A stretch of 64,000 nucleotides of DNA. Source: Monodelphis domestica. Lineage: Eukaryota; Chordata; Mammalia; Didelphimorphia; Didelphidae. Each line of letters starts with the position of its first letter. Positions within the stretch are counted from its first letter, which is position 1. A program made the translations under genes and the position numbers. This document shows, one piece after another, positions 51,034-61,748 of the stretch. Where the stretch lies: positions 34,981,351 through 35,045,350 of the forward strand of contig NC_077230.1 of the NCBI RefSeq assembly GCF_027887165.1, written 5' to 3'. The notes beneath the pieces were generated by a model. The model searched no databases. It was not told the origin of the DNA and saw nothing but the letters and a program-made list of their open reading frames with translations.

Positions 51034-54000
51034 ATGCCAGGGAGTCCACAAGTGACAGTCATAACATTGAACGTGAATGGGATGAACTCACCCATAAAAC
51101 GTAAACAAATAGAAGAATGGATTAGAATCCAAAACGCTACCATATGTTGTCTCCAAGAAACACACATGAGGCGGGTAGACACCCACAAGGTCAGAATTAA
51201 AGGATGGAGTAAGACCTTCTGGGCCTCAAGTGACAGAAAGAAGGCAGGAGTGGCAATCATGATATCTGATAAAGCCAAAGCAAAAATAGACCTGATCAAA
51301 AGGGATAGGGAAGGTTATTATATTTTGTTAAAAGGGACTTTAGATAATGAGGAAATATCACTAATCAACATATATGCACCAAATAATATAGCACCCAAAT
51401 TTCTAATGGAGAAACTAGGAGAATTGAAGGAAGAAATAGACAGTAAAACCATATTAGTGGGAGACTTGAACCAACCATTATCAAATTTAGATAAATCAAA
51501 TCAAAAAATAAATAAGAAAGAGGTAAAAGAAGTGAATGAAATCTTAGAAAAATTAGAATTAATAGACATATGGAGAAAAATAAATAGGGATAAAAAGGAA
51601 TACACCTTCTTCTCAGTACCACATGGCACATTCACAAAGATTGACCATACATTGGGTCACAGAAACATGGCACACAAATGCAGAAAAGCAGAAATAATAA
51701 ATGCAGCCTTTTCAGACCACAAGGCAATAAAAATAACGATCAGTAATGGTACATGGAAAACCAAATCAAAAACTAATTGGAAACTAAACAATATGATACT
51801 CCAAAATCATTTAGTTAGAGAAGAAATCATAGAAACAATTAATAATTTCATCGAGGAAAATGACAATGGCGAGACATCCTTTCAAACCTTTTGGGATGCA
51901 GCCAAAGCAGTAATCAGAGGTAAATTCATATCCTTGAGTGCATATATTAACAAACTAGGGAGAGCAGAGATCAATCAATTGGAAATGCAAATAAAAAAAC
52001 TCGAAAGTGACCAAATTAAAAACCCCCAGCAGAAAACCAAACTAGAAATCCTAAAAATTAAGGGAGAAATTAATAAAATTGAAAGTGATAGAACTATTGA
52101 TTTAATAAATAAGACAAGAAGCTGGTACTTTGAAAAAACAAACAAAATAGACAAAGTACTGGTCAATCTAATTAAAAAAAGGAAGGAAGAAAAGCAAATT
52201 AACAGCATCAAAGATGAAAAGGGGGACATCACCTCTGAGGAAGAGGAAATTAAGGCAATCATTAGAAATTACTTTGCCCAATTATATGGCAATAAATATA
52301 CCAATTTAAGTGATATGGATGAATATATACAAAAATACAAACTGCCTAGACTAACAGAAGAGGAAATAGAATTCTTAAATAATCCCATATCAGAAAATGA
52401 AATCCACCAAGCCATCAAAGAACTTCCTAAGAAAAAATCCCCAGGGCCTGATGGATTCACCAGTGAATTCTATCAAACATTCAGAGAACAGTTAATCCCA
52501 ATACTATACAAACTATTTGACATAATAAGCAAAGAGGGAGTTCTACCAAACTCCTTTTATGACACAAACATGGTACTGATTCCAAAACCAGGCAGGTCAA
52601 AAACAGAGAAAGAAAACTATAGACCAATCTCCCTAATGAATATAGATGCAAAAATCTTAAATAGGATACTAGCAAAAAGACTTCAGCAAGTGATCAGAAG
52701 GGTCATCCACCATGATCAAGAAGGATTTATACCAGGGATGCAGGGCTGGTTCAATATTAGGAAAACCATCCACATAATTGACCACATTAACAAGCAAACC
52801 AACAAGAACCACATGATTATCTCAATAGATGCAGAAAAAGCCTTTGATAAAATACAACACCCATTCCTATTAAAAACACTAGAAAGCATAGGAATAGAAG
52901 GGTCATTCCTAAAAATAATAAACAGTATATATCTAAAACCATCAGCTAATATCATTTGCAATGGGGATAAACTAGATGCATTCCCAATAAGATCAGGAGT
53001 GAAACAAGGATGCCCATTATCACCTCTATTATTTGACATCGTACTAGAAACACTAGCAGTAGCAATTAGAGAAGAAAAAGAAATTGAAGGCATCAAAATA
53101 GGCAAGGAGGAGACCAAGTTATCACTTTTTGCAGATGACATGATGGTCTACTTAAAGAATCCTAGAGATTCAAAAAAGCTAATTGAAATAATCAACAACT
53201 TTAGCAAAGTTGCAGGATACAAAATAAACCCACATAAGTCATCAGCTTTTCTATATATCTCCAACACAGCTCAGCAGCAAAAACTAGAAAGAGAAATCCC
53301 ATTCAAAATCACCTTAGACAAAATAAAATACCTAGGAATCTACCTCCCAAGACAAACACAGGAACTATATGAACACAACTACAAAACACTCGCCACACAA
53401 CTAAAACTAGACTTGAGCAATTGGAAAAACATTAACTGCTCATGGGTAGGACGAGCCAACATAATAAAAATGACTATCCTGCCCAAACTTATTTATCTAT
53501 TTAGTGCCATACCCATGGAACTCCCAAAAAATTTCTTTACTGATTTGGAAAAAAGCATAACAAAGTTCATTTGGAATAACAAAAGATCAAGGATATCCAG
53601 GGAAATAATGAAAAAAAACACTAATGAGGGGGGCCTAGCAGTCCCAGACCTCAAACTATATTACAAAGCAGCAGTCATCAAAACAATTTGGTACTGGCTA
53701 AGAGACAGAAAGGAGGATCAGTGGAATAGACTGGGGGAAAGCGACCTCAGCCAGACAGTATACGATAAACCCAAAGATCCCAGGTCTTGGGACAAAAATT
53801 CACTATTTGATAAGAACTGCTGGGAAAATTGGAAGACAGTGTGGGAGAGATTAGGAATAGATCAACACCTCACACCCTACACCAAGATAAATTCAAAATG
53901 GGTGAAAGACTTAAACATAAAGAAGGAAACCATAAGTAAATTGGGTAAACACAGAATAGTATACATGTCAGACCTTTGGGAAGGGAAAGACTTTAAAACC

Positions 54001-54837
54001 AAGAAAGACATAGAGAGAATCACAAAATGTAAAATAAATAATTTCGACTACATCAAATTAAAAGGCTTTTGTACAAACAAAAGCAATGTAACTAAAATCA
54101 GAAGGAAAACAACAAGTTGGGAAAAAATCTTCATAAAAACCTCTGACAAAGGTTTAATTACTCAAATTTATAAAGAGCTAAATCAATTGTACAAAAAATC
54201 AAGCCATTCTCCAATTGATAAATGGGCAAGGGACATGGATAGACAGTTTTCAGATAAAGAAATCAAAACTATTAATAAGCACATGAAGAAGTGCTCCACA
54301 TCTCTTATAATCAGAGAGATGCAAATCAAAACAACTCTGAGGTATCACCTCACACCTAGCAGATTGGCTAACATGACAGTTATGGAAAGTAATGAATGCT
54401 GGAGGGGATGTGGCAAAGTAGGGACATTAATTCATTGCTGGTGGAGTTGTGAACTGATCCAGCCATTCTGGAGGGCAATTTGGAACTATGCACAAAGGGC
54501 GACAATAGAATGTCTACCCTTTGATCCAGCCATAGCACTGCTGGGTCTGTACCCCAAAGAGATAATGGACACAAAGACTTGTACAAAAATATTCATAGCT
54601 GCGCTCTTTGTGGTGGCCAAAAATTGGAAAATGAGGGGATGCCCATCAATTGGGGAATGGCTGAACAAATTGTGGTATATGTTGGTGATGGAATACTATT
54701 GTGGTCAAAGGAATAATAAAGTGGAGGATTTCCATGTGAACTGGAACAACCTCCAGGAAGTGATGCAGAGCGAGAGGAGCAGAACCAGGAGAACATTGTA
54801 CACAGAGACAAACACACTGTGGTATAATCGAATATAA
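51034..54837 (+). CDS. L1-C ORF2 protein, intact (1,267 aa): endonuclease and reverse transcriptase
   Basis: Makes the nick and cDNA in target-primed reverse transcription. The start [16 protein letters not shown] matches the L1 family start. Endonuclease residues: N13, E42 (QETHM), D/N in [12 protein letters not shown] near 143, and SDH at 227-229. The RT region has [54 protein letters not shown] and catalytic FADD at about 699-702. The C-terminal cysteine motif [18 protein letters not shown] lies near residue 1120. Length is close to human ORF2p (1,275). No stop or frameshift. One codon (Thr in NPRDSTKKL of L1-D) is missing just after FADD, giving NPRDSKKL. With an open ORF1 beside it, the element could be active or very recently so, although its 5' UTR is rearranged. 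Confidence 0.95.
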   Translation: MPGSPQVTVITLNVNGMNSPIKRKQIEEWIRIQNATICCLQETHMRRVDTHKVRIKGWSKTFWASSDRKKAGVAIMISDKAKAKIDLIKRDREGYYILLKGTLDNEEISLINIYAPNNIAPKFLMEKLGELKEEIDSKTILVGDLNQPLSNLDKSNQKINKKEVKEVNEILEKLELIDIWRKINRDKKEYTFFSVPHGTFTKIDHTLGHRNMAHKCRKAEIINAAFSDHKAIKITISNGTWKTKSKTNWKLNNMILQNHLVREEIIETINNFIEENDNGETSFQTFWDAAKAVIRGKFISLSAYINKLGRAEINQLEMQIKKLESDQIKNPQQKTKLEILKIKGEINKIESDRTIDLINKTRSWYFEKTNKIDKVLVNLIKKRKEEKQINSIKDEKGDITSEEEEIKAIIRNYFAQLYGNKYTNLSDMDEYIQKYKLPRLTEEEIEFLNNPISENEIHQAIKELPKKKSPGPDGFTSEFYQTFREQLIPILYKLFDIISKEGVLPNSFYDTNMVLIPKPGRSKTEKENYRPISLMNIDAKILNRILAKRLQQVIRRVIHHDQEGFIPGMQGWFNIRKTIHIIDHINKQTNKNHMIISIDAEKAFDKIQHPFLLKTLESIGIEGSFLKIINSIYLKPSANIICNGDKLDAFPIRSGVKQGCPLSPLLFDIVLETLAVAIREEKEIEGIKIGKEETKLSLFADDMMVYLKNPRDSKKLIEIINNFSKVAGYKINPHKSSAFLYISNTAQQQKLEREIPFKITLDKIKYLGIYLPRQTQELYEHNYKTLATQLKLDLSNWKNINCSWVGRANIIKMTILPKLIYLFSAIPMELPKNFFTDLEKSITKFIWNNKRSRISREIMKKNTNEGGLAVPDLKLYYKAAVIKTIWYWLRDRKEDQWNRLGESDLSQTVYDKPKDPRSWDKNSLFDKNCWENWKTVWERLGIDQHLTPYTKINSKWVKDLNIKKETISKLGKHRIVYMSDLWEGKDFKTKKDIERITKCKINNFDYIKLKGFCTNKSNVTKIRRKTTSWEKIFIKTSDKGLITQIYKELNQLYKKSSHSPIDKWARDMDRQFSDKEIKTINKHMKKCSTSLIIREMQIKTTLRYHLTPSRLANMTVMESNECWRGCGKVGTLIHCWWSCELIQPFWRAIWNYAQRATIECLPFDPAIALLGLYPKEIMDTKTCTKIFIAALFVVAKNWKMRGCPSIGEWLNKLWYMLVMEYYCGQRNNKVEDFHVNWNNLQEVMQSERSRTRRTLYTETNTLWYNRI

Positions 54838-55196
54838 TGGACTTCTCCATTAGTGGTGGTGTAATGTCCCTGCACAATCTGCAGGGATCAAGGAGAAAAA
54901 AACACTATCCAAAAGCAGAGGACAAACTGAGGGAATAGAAACACCGAGGAAAAGCAACTGCCTGACTACAATGGCTGAGGGGACATGACAGAGGAAAGAC
55001 TCGGAGCGAACACTCTGATGCAAATACTAACAACATGGCAATGGGTTCAAATCAAGAACACATATGATACCAGTGGAATAACGCGTCGACCACGGGGGGT
55101 GGGAGGGAGGAAAAGAAAATGATCTTTTCTTTAATGAAAAATGCATGGAAATGAACAAATAAAATACTATAAAATTTAAAAAAAAAAAAAAAAAAA
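54838..55196 (+). other. L1-C 3' UTR and poly(A)
   Basis: Short 3' UTR with a G-rich tract (CACGGGGGGTGGGAGGGAGG at about 55092), AATAAA at 55158-55163 and 19 A's at 55178-55196. G-rich 3' UTR tracts are known in other mammalian L1s and could form a quadruplex. Confidence 0.85.
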
Positions 55197-55212
55197 GAAA
55201 ACCAATGGCCAA

Positions 55213-56057
55213 CGAGGTCCTTTTGTTGTCCTCTCCCAGGACAATACTCTTTAACAACTCTGCCCACTTCTGCTCCCAAAGAGATAAAAGAAAAACGTGC
55301 TTTAGGACATCGACAACATGAAGCAATAGTTGTAAAGAGTGAAGAACTATAGAAACATGCATGGACTATACGCTATAGCACCCTTGAGCTATTTAGCTTT
55401 AGAATCTTTTTGTTTTTTAATTCTTACTATAAGCTTTTAATAGACACAAGGATCATTTGTTTTAGTTTTGTTTTTAGACCTGTGGCCTGAAGGAGCCATG
55501 TGCACTAGGAAAGAAAATAGGAAAAGTTACTTGGTTTAGAGGATCATATGTATAATCTAAGTTCCCCTAGTGCATATGGAAATATAAATGATCCAAGATA
55601 ATTTCTTGGGATCTGAGAATGTCCATGAGAATAATAATCCACAGGAAGATCTCCATTGACTGCTGTTACTGAAAGTAAGGACAAACCTGAGAACACAATG
55701 ACAGTTTTATTCTAAATGCTAAAGCCAGAGATAGGGACTTGTGTATTTCTAAAGGGACCGACTTCTGTAGGCATGATGTGGCCTAGGAAGAAGAATCAAA
55801 TTTCAGTTCAACAGGACTAAAACAATAGGAGATTCAAGAATGCCTGATTCCCTTTTACATGTGAATAAATTCTGTCACAAAGGTAAGTTTAATAAGAAGT
55901 TAAGGTGGCAGCTTTGTGTGTGTGTGTGTGTGTGTGTGTGTTTTGAATCATTTTCAATTGCAAACAATATTTAATACTAAATCTAGGAGGAGATAGGAAA
56001 TCTTTACAGACTACTGTGTAGAAAGACAGACATAAGGTGACATAGTTATACCTTTCT
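55213..56057. other. Continuation of interrupted flank; (GT)n at 55915-55941
   Basis: The first ~120 bases are the interrupted partner of 47380-47475. A (GT)n run of about 27 bases follows at 55915. No gene seen. Confidence 0.5.
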
Positions 56058-56640
56058 TTGAAAGCTCAATGCTGGAAGCACTGGATTAGGGAAGGATATG
56101 GCAGATTTTGCAGCAATAATGCAGCCTTCAGGGGAGAAAGACCTGCTAAGAAGTTTTGTGTGACAGAAGGGCAGGCCATGTTAGAGAGAAATGTTGGAAA
56201 CGTCTCCACAGATAAGCTTTGGCAACTGGCTGGATGGAGGAGGAATGATGGACTGAGCCTGTGAAGAAGACAATAGTTGGTGAGGCAGGATGATGAAATA
56301 GTGAGAGAGAGAAGAGGAAGAGGGGAGATTTTCTGATTAGAAAATAAGAATTTCAGCTTTGGAAATACTGAATATCAGATGTTTATAGGACAATGGTATA
56401 ATTTAGAGAGGCATCACCTACCAAAAATTCCAGACTGGGATCTGGAAAGCTTACCACAATCTCAACACCCAAAGATTAAAGCCCAAATATTTGGAGAACC
56501 AAAAAAAAAAAAAACAACCCACCCCAATATACTTCTTTTTCACTGTCCTCTGATCAGGACTGATCTTCCTTCACCACTCTGCCTACTGCTGCTGTCATAG
56601 AGCTAGAGAAAACATGCTTTTTGATGTCAGCAATAATTCA
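56058..56640. repeat. Diverged second copy of the 47380 / 55213 flank
   Basis: ACCAAAAATTCCAGACTGGG and CACTCTGCCTACTGCTGCTG with GAAAACATGCTTT match, in order, ACCAAAAATTCCCAAATGG (47408), ACTCTGCCCACTTCTGCTCC (55258) and GAAAAACGTGCTTT (55290). So the sequence into which the young L1 inserted occurs twice within 10 kb, next to L2-like sequence. Confidence 0.5.
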
Positions 56641-56821
56641 CATTAGCTGTTGGGAGTGGAGCTATGTGGAAACGTGAGAGTGGTTTGGGTCCCTGAGTTG
56701 ATTACATTAAAAAGTTCCTTTTAAAAATCTTTTTCTCAACACTTTTCACATTTACATAAAAGGTTTTTATTCTTTTTAATTTTACATAGTTACAAGAGCC
56801 TTAGTTTAAAAGCCCTGGTTC

Positions 56822-57022
56822 ACTTAAAAAATAAAACAAACAAAAAACCCTTGCCTTCTCACTTAGAATCAATGCTGTGTATAGTTTCCACAGCAGAAGA
56901 GTGGTAAGGGCTAGTCAATGGGGTTTAAGTGACTTGCCCAGGGTCACCAAGCTAGGAAGTGTCTGCGGCCATATTTGAACCCAGGACTTGGCTCTCAATT
57001 CACCGAGTCACCCAACTGCCTC
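56822..57022 (-). mobile_element. SINE, antisense
   Basis: AGAAGAGTGGTAAGGGCTAG, TAAGTGACTTGCCCAGGGTC, GAACCCAGGACTTGGCTCTC, ending in ACCCAACTGCCTCC: a full-length antisense copy. Confidence 0.88.
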
Positions 57023-57685
57023 CAAACTGGTTCATTCTTGAAAGAAAATTGAAAAAAGTTACTTTTCTTTTGATGAGTTACATGAATGATTCCAGTCATC
57101 CAAGTATCCCTGAAACTCATAAATTCTTTTAGATGGTTTCTGAGGAACTGAAGCTAACATGAGAAAAATGTTCCCTAGAAACTTACCCAGTCACCTGTGG
57201 GGAAACAATAACAGCAGATTCTAAAGAATGCCAGAAAAAGGAGTCCACGAATTTGTAAGAACACATATTTCTATATATATGATATGTCTGAGGAAGCAGA
57301 GACAGTTCTGTACTTGCTACCTCTGGGCTAAGCCATATTATCCTCCTTGAGGGCTGGTTGTTTCTCTCAAGCTCGGTGCCCACCATAAATACTTGTTGGC
57401 TAACTGGATTGATAAATGGAATTGTTTACACACTCGTTGCTAGGGGAGCTTGTTTTGAAACTTAGGAAGTAAAATTATGTAAGTCTCAAGAAAGAAAAAG
57501 AAGTCTAAATATTAAATGTTTAAAGGTGGTAAAATGGAAACATTATAGGCCTAAGCTGAGGTATCTGTTAACTTTTACTGCTGCTTTTTGACTGCTGGCT
57601 GACCATTCTGAGTTTCAAGGCAACTGAAGAGTTGATTCAAAAGAAATGACTGGTGGTTCCCTTAAGAGGGCCAAACACTCAACAG
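57023..57685. other. Upstream region of the candidate copy-2 promoter
   Basis: Unique sequence, no exon or repeat recognised. It leads into the CCAAT/TATA pair at 57686-57750. Confidence 0.4.
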
Positions 57686-57797
57686 CCAATAAGAGATCAT
57701 AGAACATAGAACAACTGTCAGGTTACCAAGGAATCAGGAGGATTATAAATAAAGGGAGGAGACTGGGGAGGTCATTCCTGCAAAGGAAACCAAGGAG
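57686..57797 (+). promoter_or_regulatory. Candidate promoter and non-coding first exon of copy 2
   Basis: A CCAAT box (57686-57690, in AACAGCCAATAAGAG) lies 58 bases upstream of a TATA-like TATAAAT (57744-57750). A possible RFX half-site, GGTTACCAAGG, sits between them at 57721. Transcription would start near 57774, giving a short first exon without ATG that could end at an AG/GTAGGA donor at 57798. The next coding exon is at 60330. This is inference from motif spacing. No transcript evidence is available. Confidence 0.35.
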
Positions 57798-58081
57798 GTA
57801 GGATGTGTTAAGGATTGGAAGGGTGGCAGTTTGATAAATTGTGGAATTATTTGTTTTAGAGTAGTTGCTGGGGATTTCTTTTTGTTGTGGAATGTTTTGA
57901 TATGGAATTGGTGATTTTTGATGTATACATTTTTAAAAAATATTGATAAACAGAATTCTAAAGGGGATCTCAGAGATTTTGTCTATTTTCAAAGGAATTG
58001 AAGATTATTGAGGAATCTATAAATATTTTAAAATACTATGGCAGGTTCCAGGGGGAAAATATATAATAACCAATATCTCCT

Positions 58082-59945
58082 AACGTGTTTTTTTTTTATT
58101 TTAATTCTTTTTCTTTTTAACTTTTAACATCATTTCATGTTTTCTGTCTCATATGATTTTCACAATTTTGGTCAGTCATCTAGTGAACAAATCTATTAAT
58201 ATTGGGGAAAGAAGGAGTGGGATAAATGGAGGAAATTCTTCTTTATATAAATATTTAGACACATAAACCAATCTATCTATCTATCTATATATATATATAT
58301 ATATGTACTACATTTAAATAAATATATATAAGTCTGAATATAAATAGTATATACAATTAAAATGAATTATTAATTAATGATCATCAATTAGTAGTTGTCA
58401 CTAATTAATTGATTAATTATTGATCAACAATTGGTAATTATCCTTATTTAATAATTGGTTAAAATCAATTATTTATTATAAATCACTAAATAAGTGAATT
58501 ATTTTATTTTTATTTATATATGTTTAATATATTTATTTATTTTAATACATTTTATTTTTATTTATTTATATACATATATTTTATTTATTAAATTTTTTAT
58601 TTTTAATTTAATTTAATTATTTATGAATTCATTTAATTTAATTTTTAAAATTAATTGAAATTAATTAAATTATTAAAATATTAAAATACTACTTAATATT
58701 AATTATTAATTAGTGACAACCACCAATTGATGATCATTAATTAATCGATTATTAACTAATGACAATTACTAATTGATGATCATTAATTAATAATTGATAA
58801 TAATTATTATTTTAACCACCATTAATTAATATTAGACAATTATTGATTAATCAGGATTGATTAATAATTAATCTTAATCAATTAGTAATTAATGAACATT
58901 AATGGATCTATTCCTGGTCATTGATTAATAATTAAATTAAGTGATTTTTAATGGATGATCATTAATTAATAATTGATAATGGTTATTATTTATAATAATT
59001 ATTAAGTAATATTAGGTTATATTTATTAATGATAATTGATATTAATTATTTTATACTCATTATTATTAATAACATCAAACAATTATTGATTTATTTGGTG
59101 AACAAATATTAACCAATTATTATGTGATAATGATTAATAATTACTATTAACAGATTATTGATAATCATCAATTAATCTTTAATAAATAATTGTTTAATAT
59201 TAATTAATAATGATGGTTAAATAATAATTAATAATGATCATCAATTAATAATCGTCACTAATAAATTGATTAATTAATGATCATCAAATGGTAATTATTC
59301 TTAATTAATAATTGATTAATATTAATTATTGATTATTGATTATTTAATTTTTGTAGTTTAGTGTTTATTTAATTAATTAATTTATTTTAAAAAAAATTAT
59401 TTTTATATATGTATACATAAATATATTTTCTTTACTAAATTTTTTATTTTTAAATTTAAATTTATTTATTTATAAATTTATTTAATGTAACTTTTAAATC
59501 AATTTATATAAATTATTTATTAAATTATTAAAATATTAAAGTATTAATCATTAAATATTGATTGATATTAATTATTAATTAGTGACCATCACTTTAATCT
59601 TTAGTATTAATTATTAATTAACTGGTTATTAAGTAATGATAATTAATCAATAATTTCTTTATAATAATTAATGATGATAAGTAATCAATATCAATCATTA
59701 ATTAATATTGTGAATTAATAGTCAATTAATACCAATTATTAATGATGATTAATTAGTATTTGATTATATAATAATTAAATTATTATAATACAGTATGTTA
59801 TATTGTATAAGTATACGTATAACATAATTATTTTTTATTAATTCTGATTAATTGAAAATAATAATTAATTAATGATCATTAATAATTTAATTCATTAACT
59901 AATATTAATATTTAATTAATGTTAAAGGATTGTTTTAAATATAAA
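58082..59945. repeat. Extremely AT-rich degenerate tandem array
   Basis: Nearly 1.9 kb built from TAAT, ATTAATTA, TTTATTTA and ATGATCATCAATTA words, with a (CTAT)n/(TA)n start at about 58272-58303. Units such as AATTAATGATCATCAATTAG recur at 58373, 58727, 58775, 59235 and 59277 in both orientations, so the array has many self-complementary stretches. It lies in the intron between the candidate first exon and the exon at 60330. Confidence 0.9.
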
Positions 59946-60329
59946 GAATATAAAGAAAAGAATGTTAGTCAATGTGCCTTGTACCACTTACCATAAACAT
60001 TACTTAGGCTATAGCAAAATTGTATATACCTTTAGAATTCCTCCCCTTCCATTAGGTATAATGCTGATTTTCCCCCCTCAAATTTAATGAATATATAGGA
60101 GTAAATTTGAAGATATGAGATACATTGTGTGAGGAAATATTATTCTTGTGTATATTGGGGTTGAACACTAAGATAAAAGGAATTTTTAAGGAGGATATCA
60201 ATTAATGTCAAAAGACTGATCAAGAAAACTAATTTTTCTTAATAAAATTAATACACCACTGTAGTTTGAAATTATTTATATCTTGTTGACCATGCACTTT
60301 AAATTTTTTTTTATTTTTTTCAAATAAAG

Positions 60330-60443
60330 ATAGAAATTTTTCTTGTTCAAGAAGCTTGTTGATAGCTTTTAATCATCTCTGTGAAAAAATGATGCAAAGA
60401 AGAGTCCAGAACCTCGATTTATTTTCTTGTCAAATAGACAAAG
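60330..60443 (+). CDS. Copy 2: exon preceding the PDZ exon, with candidate start codon
   Basis: A T-rich tract and AAATAAAG acceptor precede it; donor GTAAGC at 60444. One frame is open and ends with a single base, exactly what the PDZ exon at 63922 needs. It reads RNFSCSRSLLIAFNHLCEKM then MQRRVQNLDLFSCQIDK. QRRVQNLDLFSCQIDKGDNE aligns with neurabin EKRVEKLELFPVELEKDEDG, the segment leading into the PDZ, so gene and frame are well supported. Two adjacent in-frame ATGs (60389-60394) could be the start, which would give a protein without the actin-binding and PP1-docking (KIRF) N-terminus of neurabin. An upstream coding exon cannot be excluded. The matching exon of copy 1 would lie left of the old L1 and is not found in the window. 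Confidence 0.65.
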
Positions 60444-60783
60444 GTAAGCTTTAACTATAAAATTGCTTATTTCATACATGTATGCCATTCTTCATCAGTT
60501 TTATTTTAAGATTGTTTTTCATATCAATAAACATCAAATCTAGAGAATATTAAAAATATTAGGAATAACTCCCAAGTGAAGATTAAAGAGTGTATTTTTA
60601 ACTGATAAATTTTTTGATATCATGACTTTTAAAATAGTGTCAAAAAGGTGAGTTATAGCAATAAGGCAAAAAATTTTAAGGAATAATCTGTAAAAGCATA
60701 GTAAGAATAAAATCGTTGCCTTTTATGGATAATATGATAGTTTATTTAGAATTCTATTCATCAATACAAAAGGTGGATGTAGG

Positions 60784-61560
60784 GAGGGCAGAACTAAGAT
60801 GGTGGAGAAGCTACACAGACTCATCTCTCCTCTACGTACCAAATTAAAATAGGATAAAATGCCTAAAAAGAAATATTGGAGCACCATAATCTACAGAAAA
60901 ATGGAGTGAAATAATTTTTCTATTTAAAACTACTTAGAAAGCCATTAGAAAAGTTCTTTGATTGAAGAGGAGTGCAAAAACAACAGAACGAGGCAGGTTC
61001 CGATAATTAAAGAGTCCTTGGACACTCCTGAATCATCAACAGGGGCTGCCAGAGCTCCCAGCCACAACCCTTTGCTGCCTTGACGGAGTGCCCATACACA
61101 GATCCAGGCAGCAGTTGTGGCAGACCTTATTGGGAGCACTTAGCACATCCCAATTCTTGCAACCTCAGAGGACAAGAGGACCCTGGTCACAGTTACCAGA
61201 TGGAAAAGAATTCACATGGTTACTCATTGACCTGACCACAGGCCAGGAGAGTATTAAACACACTTGTCATTACATTATACAATGTTGAAAGAATTAAAAA
61301 AAAAATTGGTCACTAAGAACTCTCAATGAAGCTGCACAAAGAACCTGAATCTTGGAACATACTTCTTTCTACATAGTTACAGAAAATGAGCAAACAACAA
61401 TAACAAAAAACCCTCAACCATAGAAAGAAATTTTGTTGCCCGGGAAGACTTAAAATCAGAAGAAAATAGTGCTGCATCCAAAGCTTAGAAGGAAGAAAAG
61501 ATATTAGCTATTTCACAACTCAAAATAGTCTACAAAGCAGAAATTGTCTAAATTATTTAG
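60784..61560 (+). mobile_element. Old L1 5' end (5' UTR and ORF1 start)
   Basis: GGGCAGAACTAAGATGGTGG matches the L1 5' terminus pattern (GGCAGAGTCAAGATGG). At 61387 ATGAGCAAACAACAATAACA and CATAGAAAGAAATTTTGTTG resemble an ORF1 start with stops. Diverged. Confidence 0.6.
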
Positions 61561-61569
61561 TGTAGTTTA

Positions 61570-61748
61570 AGGAACATGTCTCTGACACTTGCTAGTTGTG
61601 AAATGCTGGACACGTCACTTAATCCTGTTTGCCCCAGTTTCCTCTTCTGTAATGAAGAGATAGCTGGAGAAGAAACTGGAACATTAGCTTCACGAGGAAA
61701 ATTCCAAATCAAGTCATAAAGAGTCAGATACAACTGACTGACAAAAAA
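61570..61748 (+). mobile_element. Second-family marsupial SINE, sense
   Basis: AATGCTGGACACGTCACTTA, TTGCCCCAGTTTCCTCTTCT and AGTCAGATACAACTGACTG are the sense pattern of the family at 24858. Confidence 0.75.

Larger units (their letters stand above)
47492..55196 (+). mobile_element. Young full-length L1 (L1-C), both ORFs open, 5' end inverted
   Basis: Flanked by a perfect 16-base duplication, GAAAACCAATGGCCAA (47476-47491 and 55197-55212), and ending in 19 A's. The left part, 47492-48097, is L1 5' UTR in reverse, ending at its 5' terminus (GACTTCCGGTCAAGATGGCG on the minus strand). After 32 bases of other sequence the sense part starts at 48130, almost exactly where the inverted part stops in L1 coordinates. 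ORF1 (49170) and ORF2 (51034) follow with a 739-base spacer. AATAAA sits at 55158. Sense and inverted parts together make about 7.7 kb. Confidence 0.93.

Noticed and set aside
51365-54877. Many open frames on the minus strand of the young L1
   Set aside because: Shadows of ORF2; none has its own start context or known domains.
58082-59945. CRISPR-like or satellite array
   Set aside because: Units are irregular without constant spacers; a degenerate AT-rich tandem repeat in a mammalian intron.
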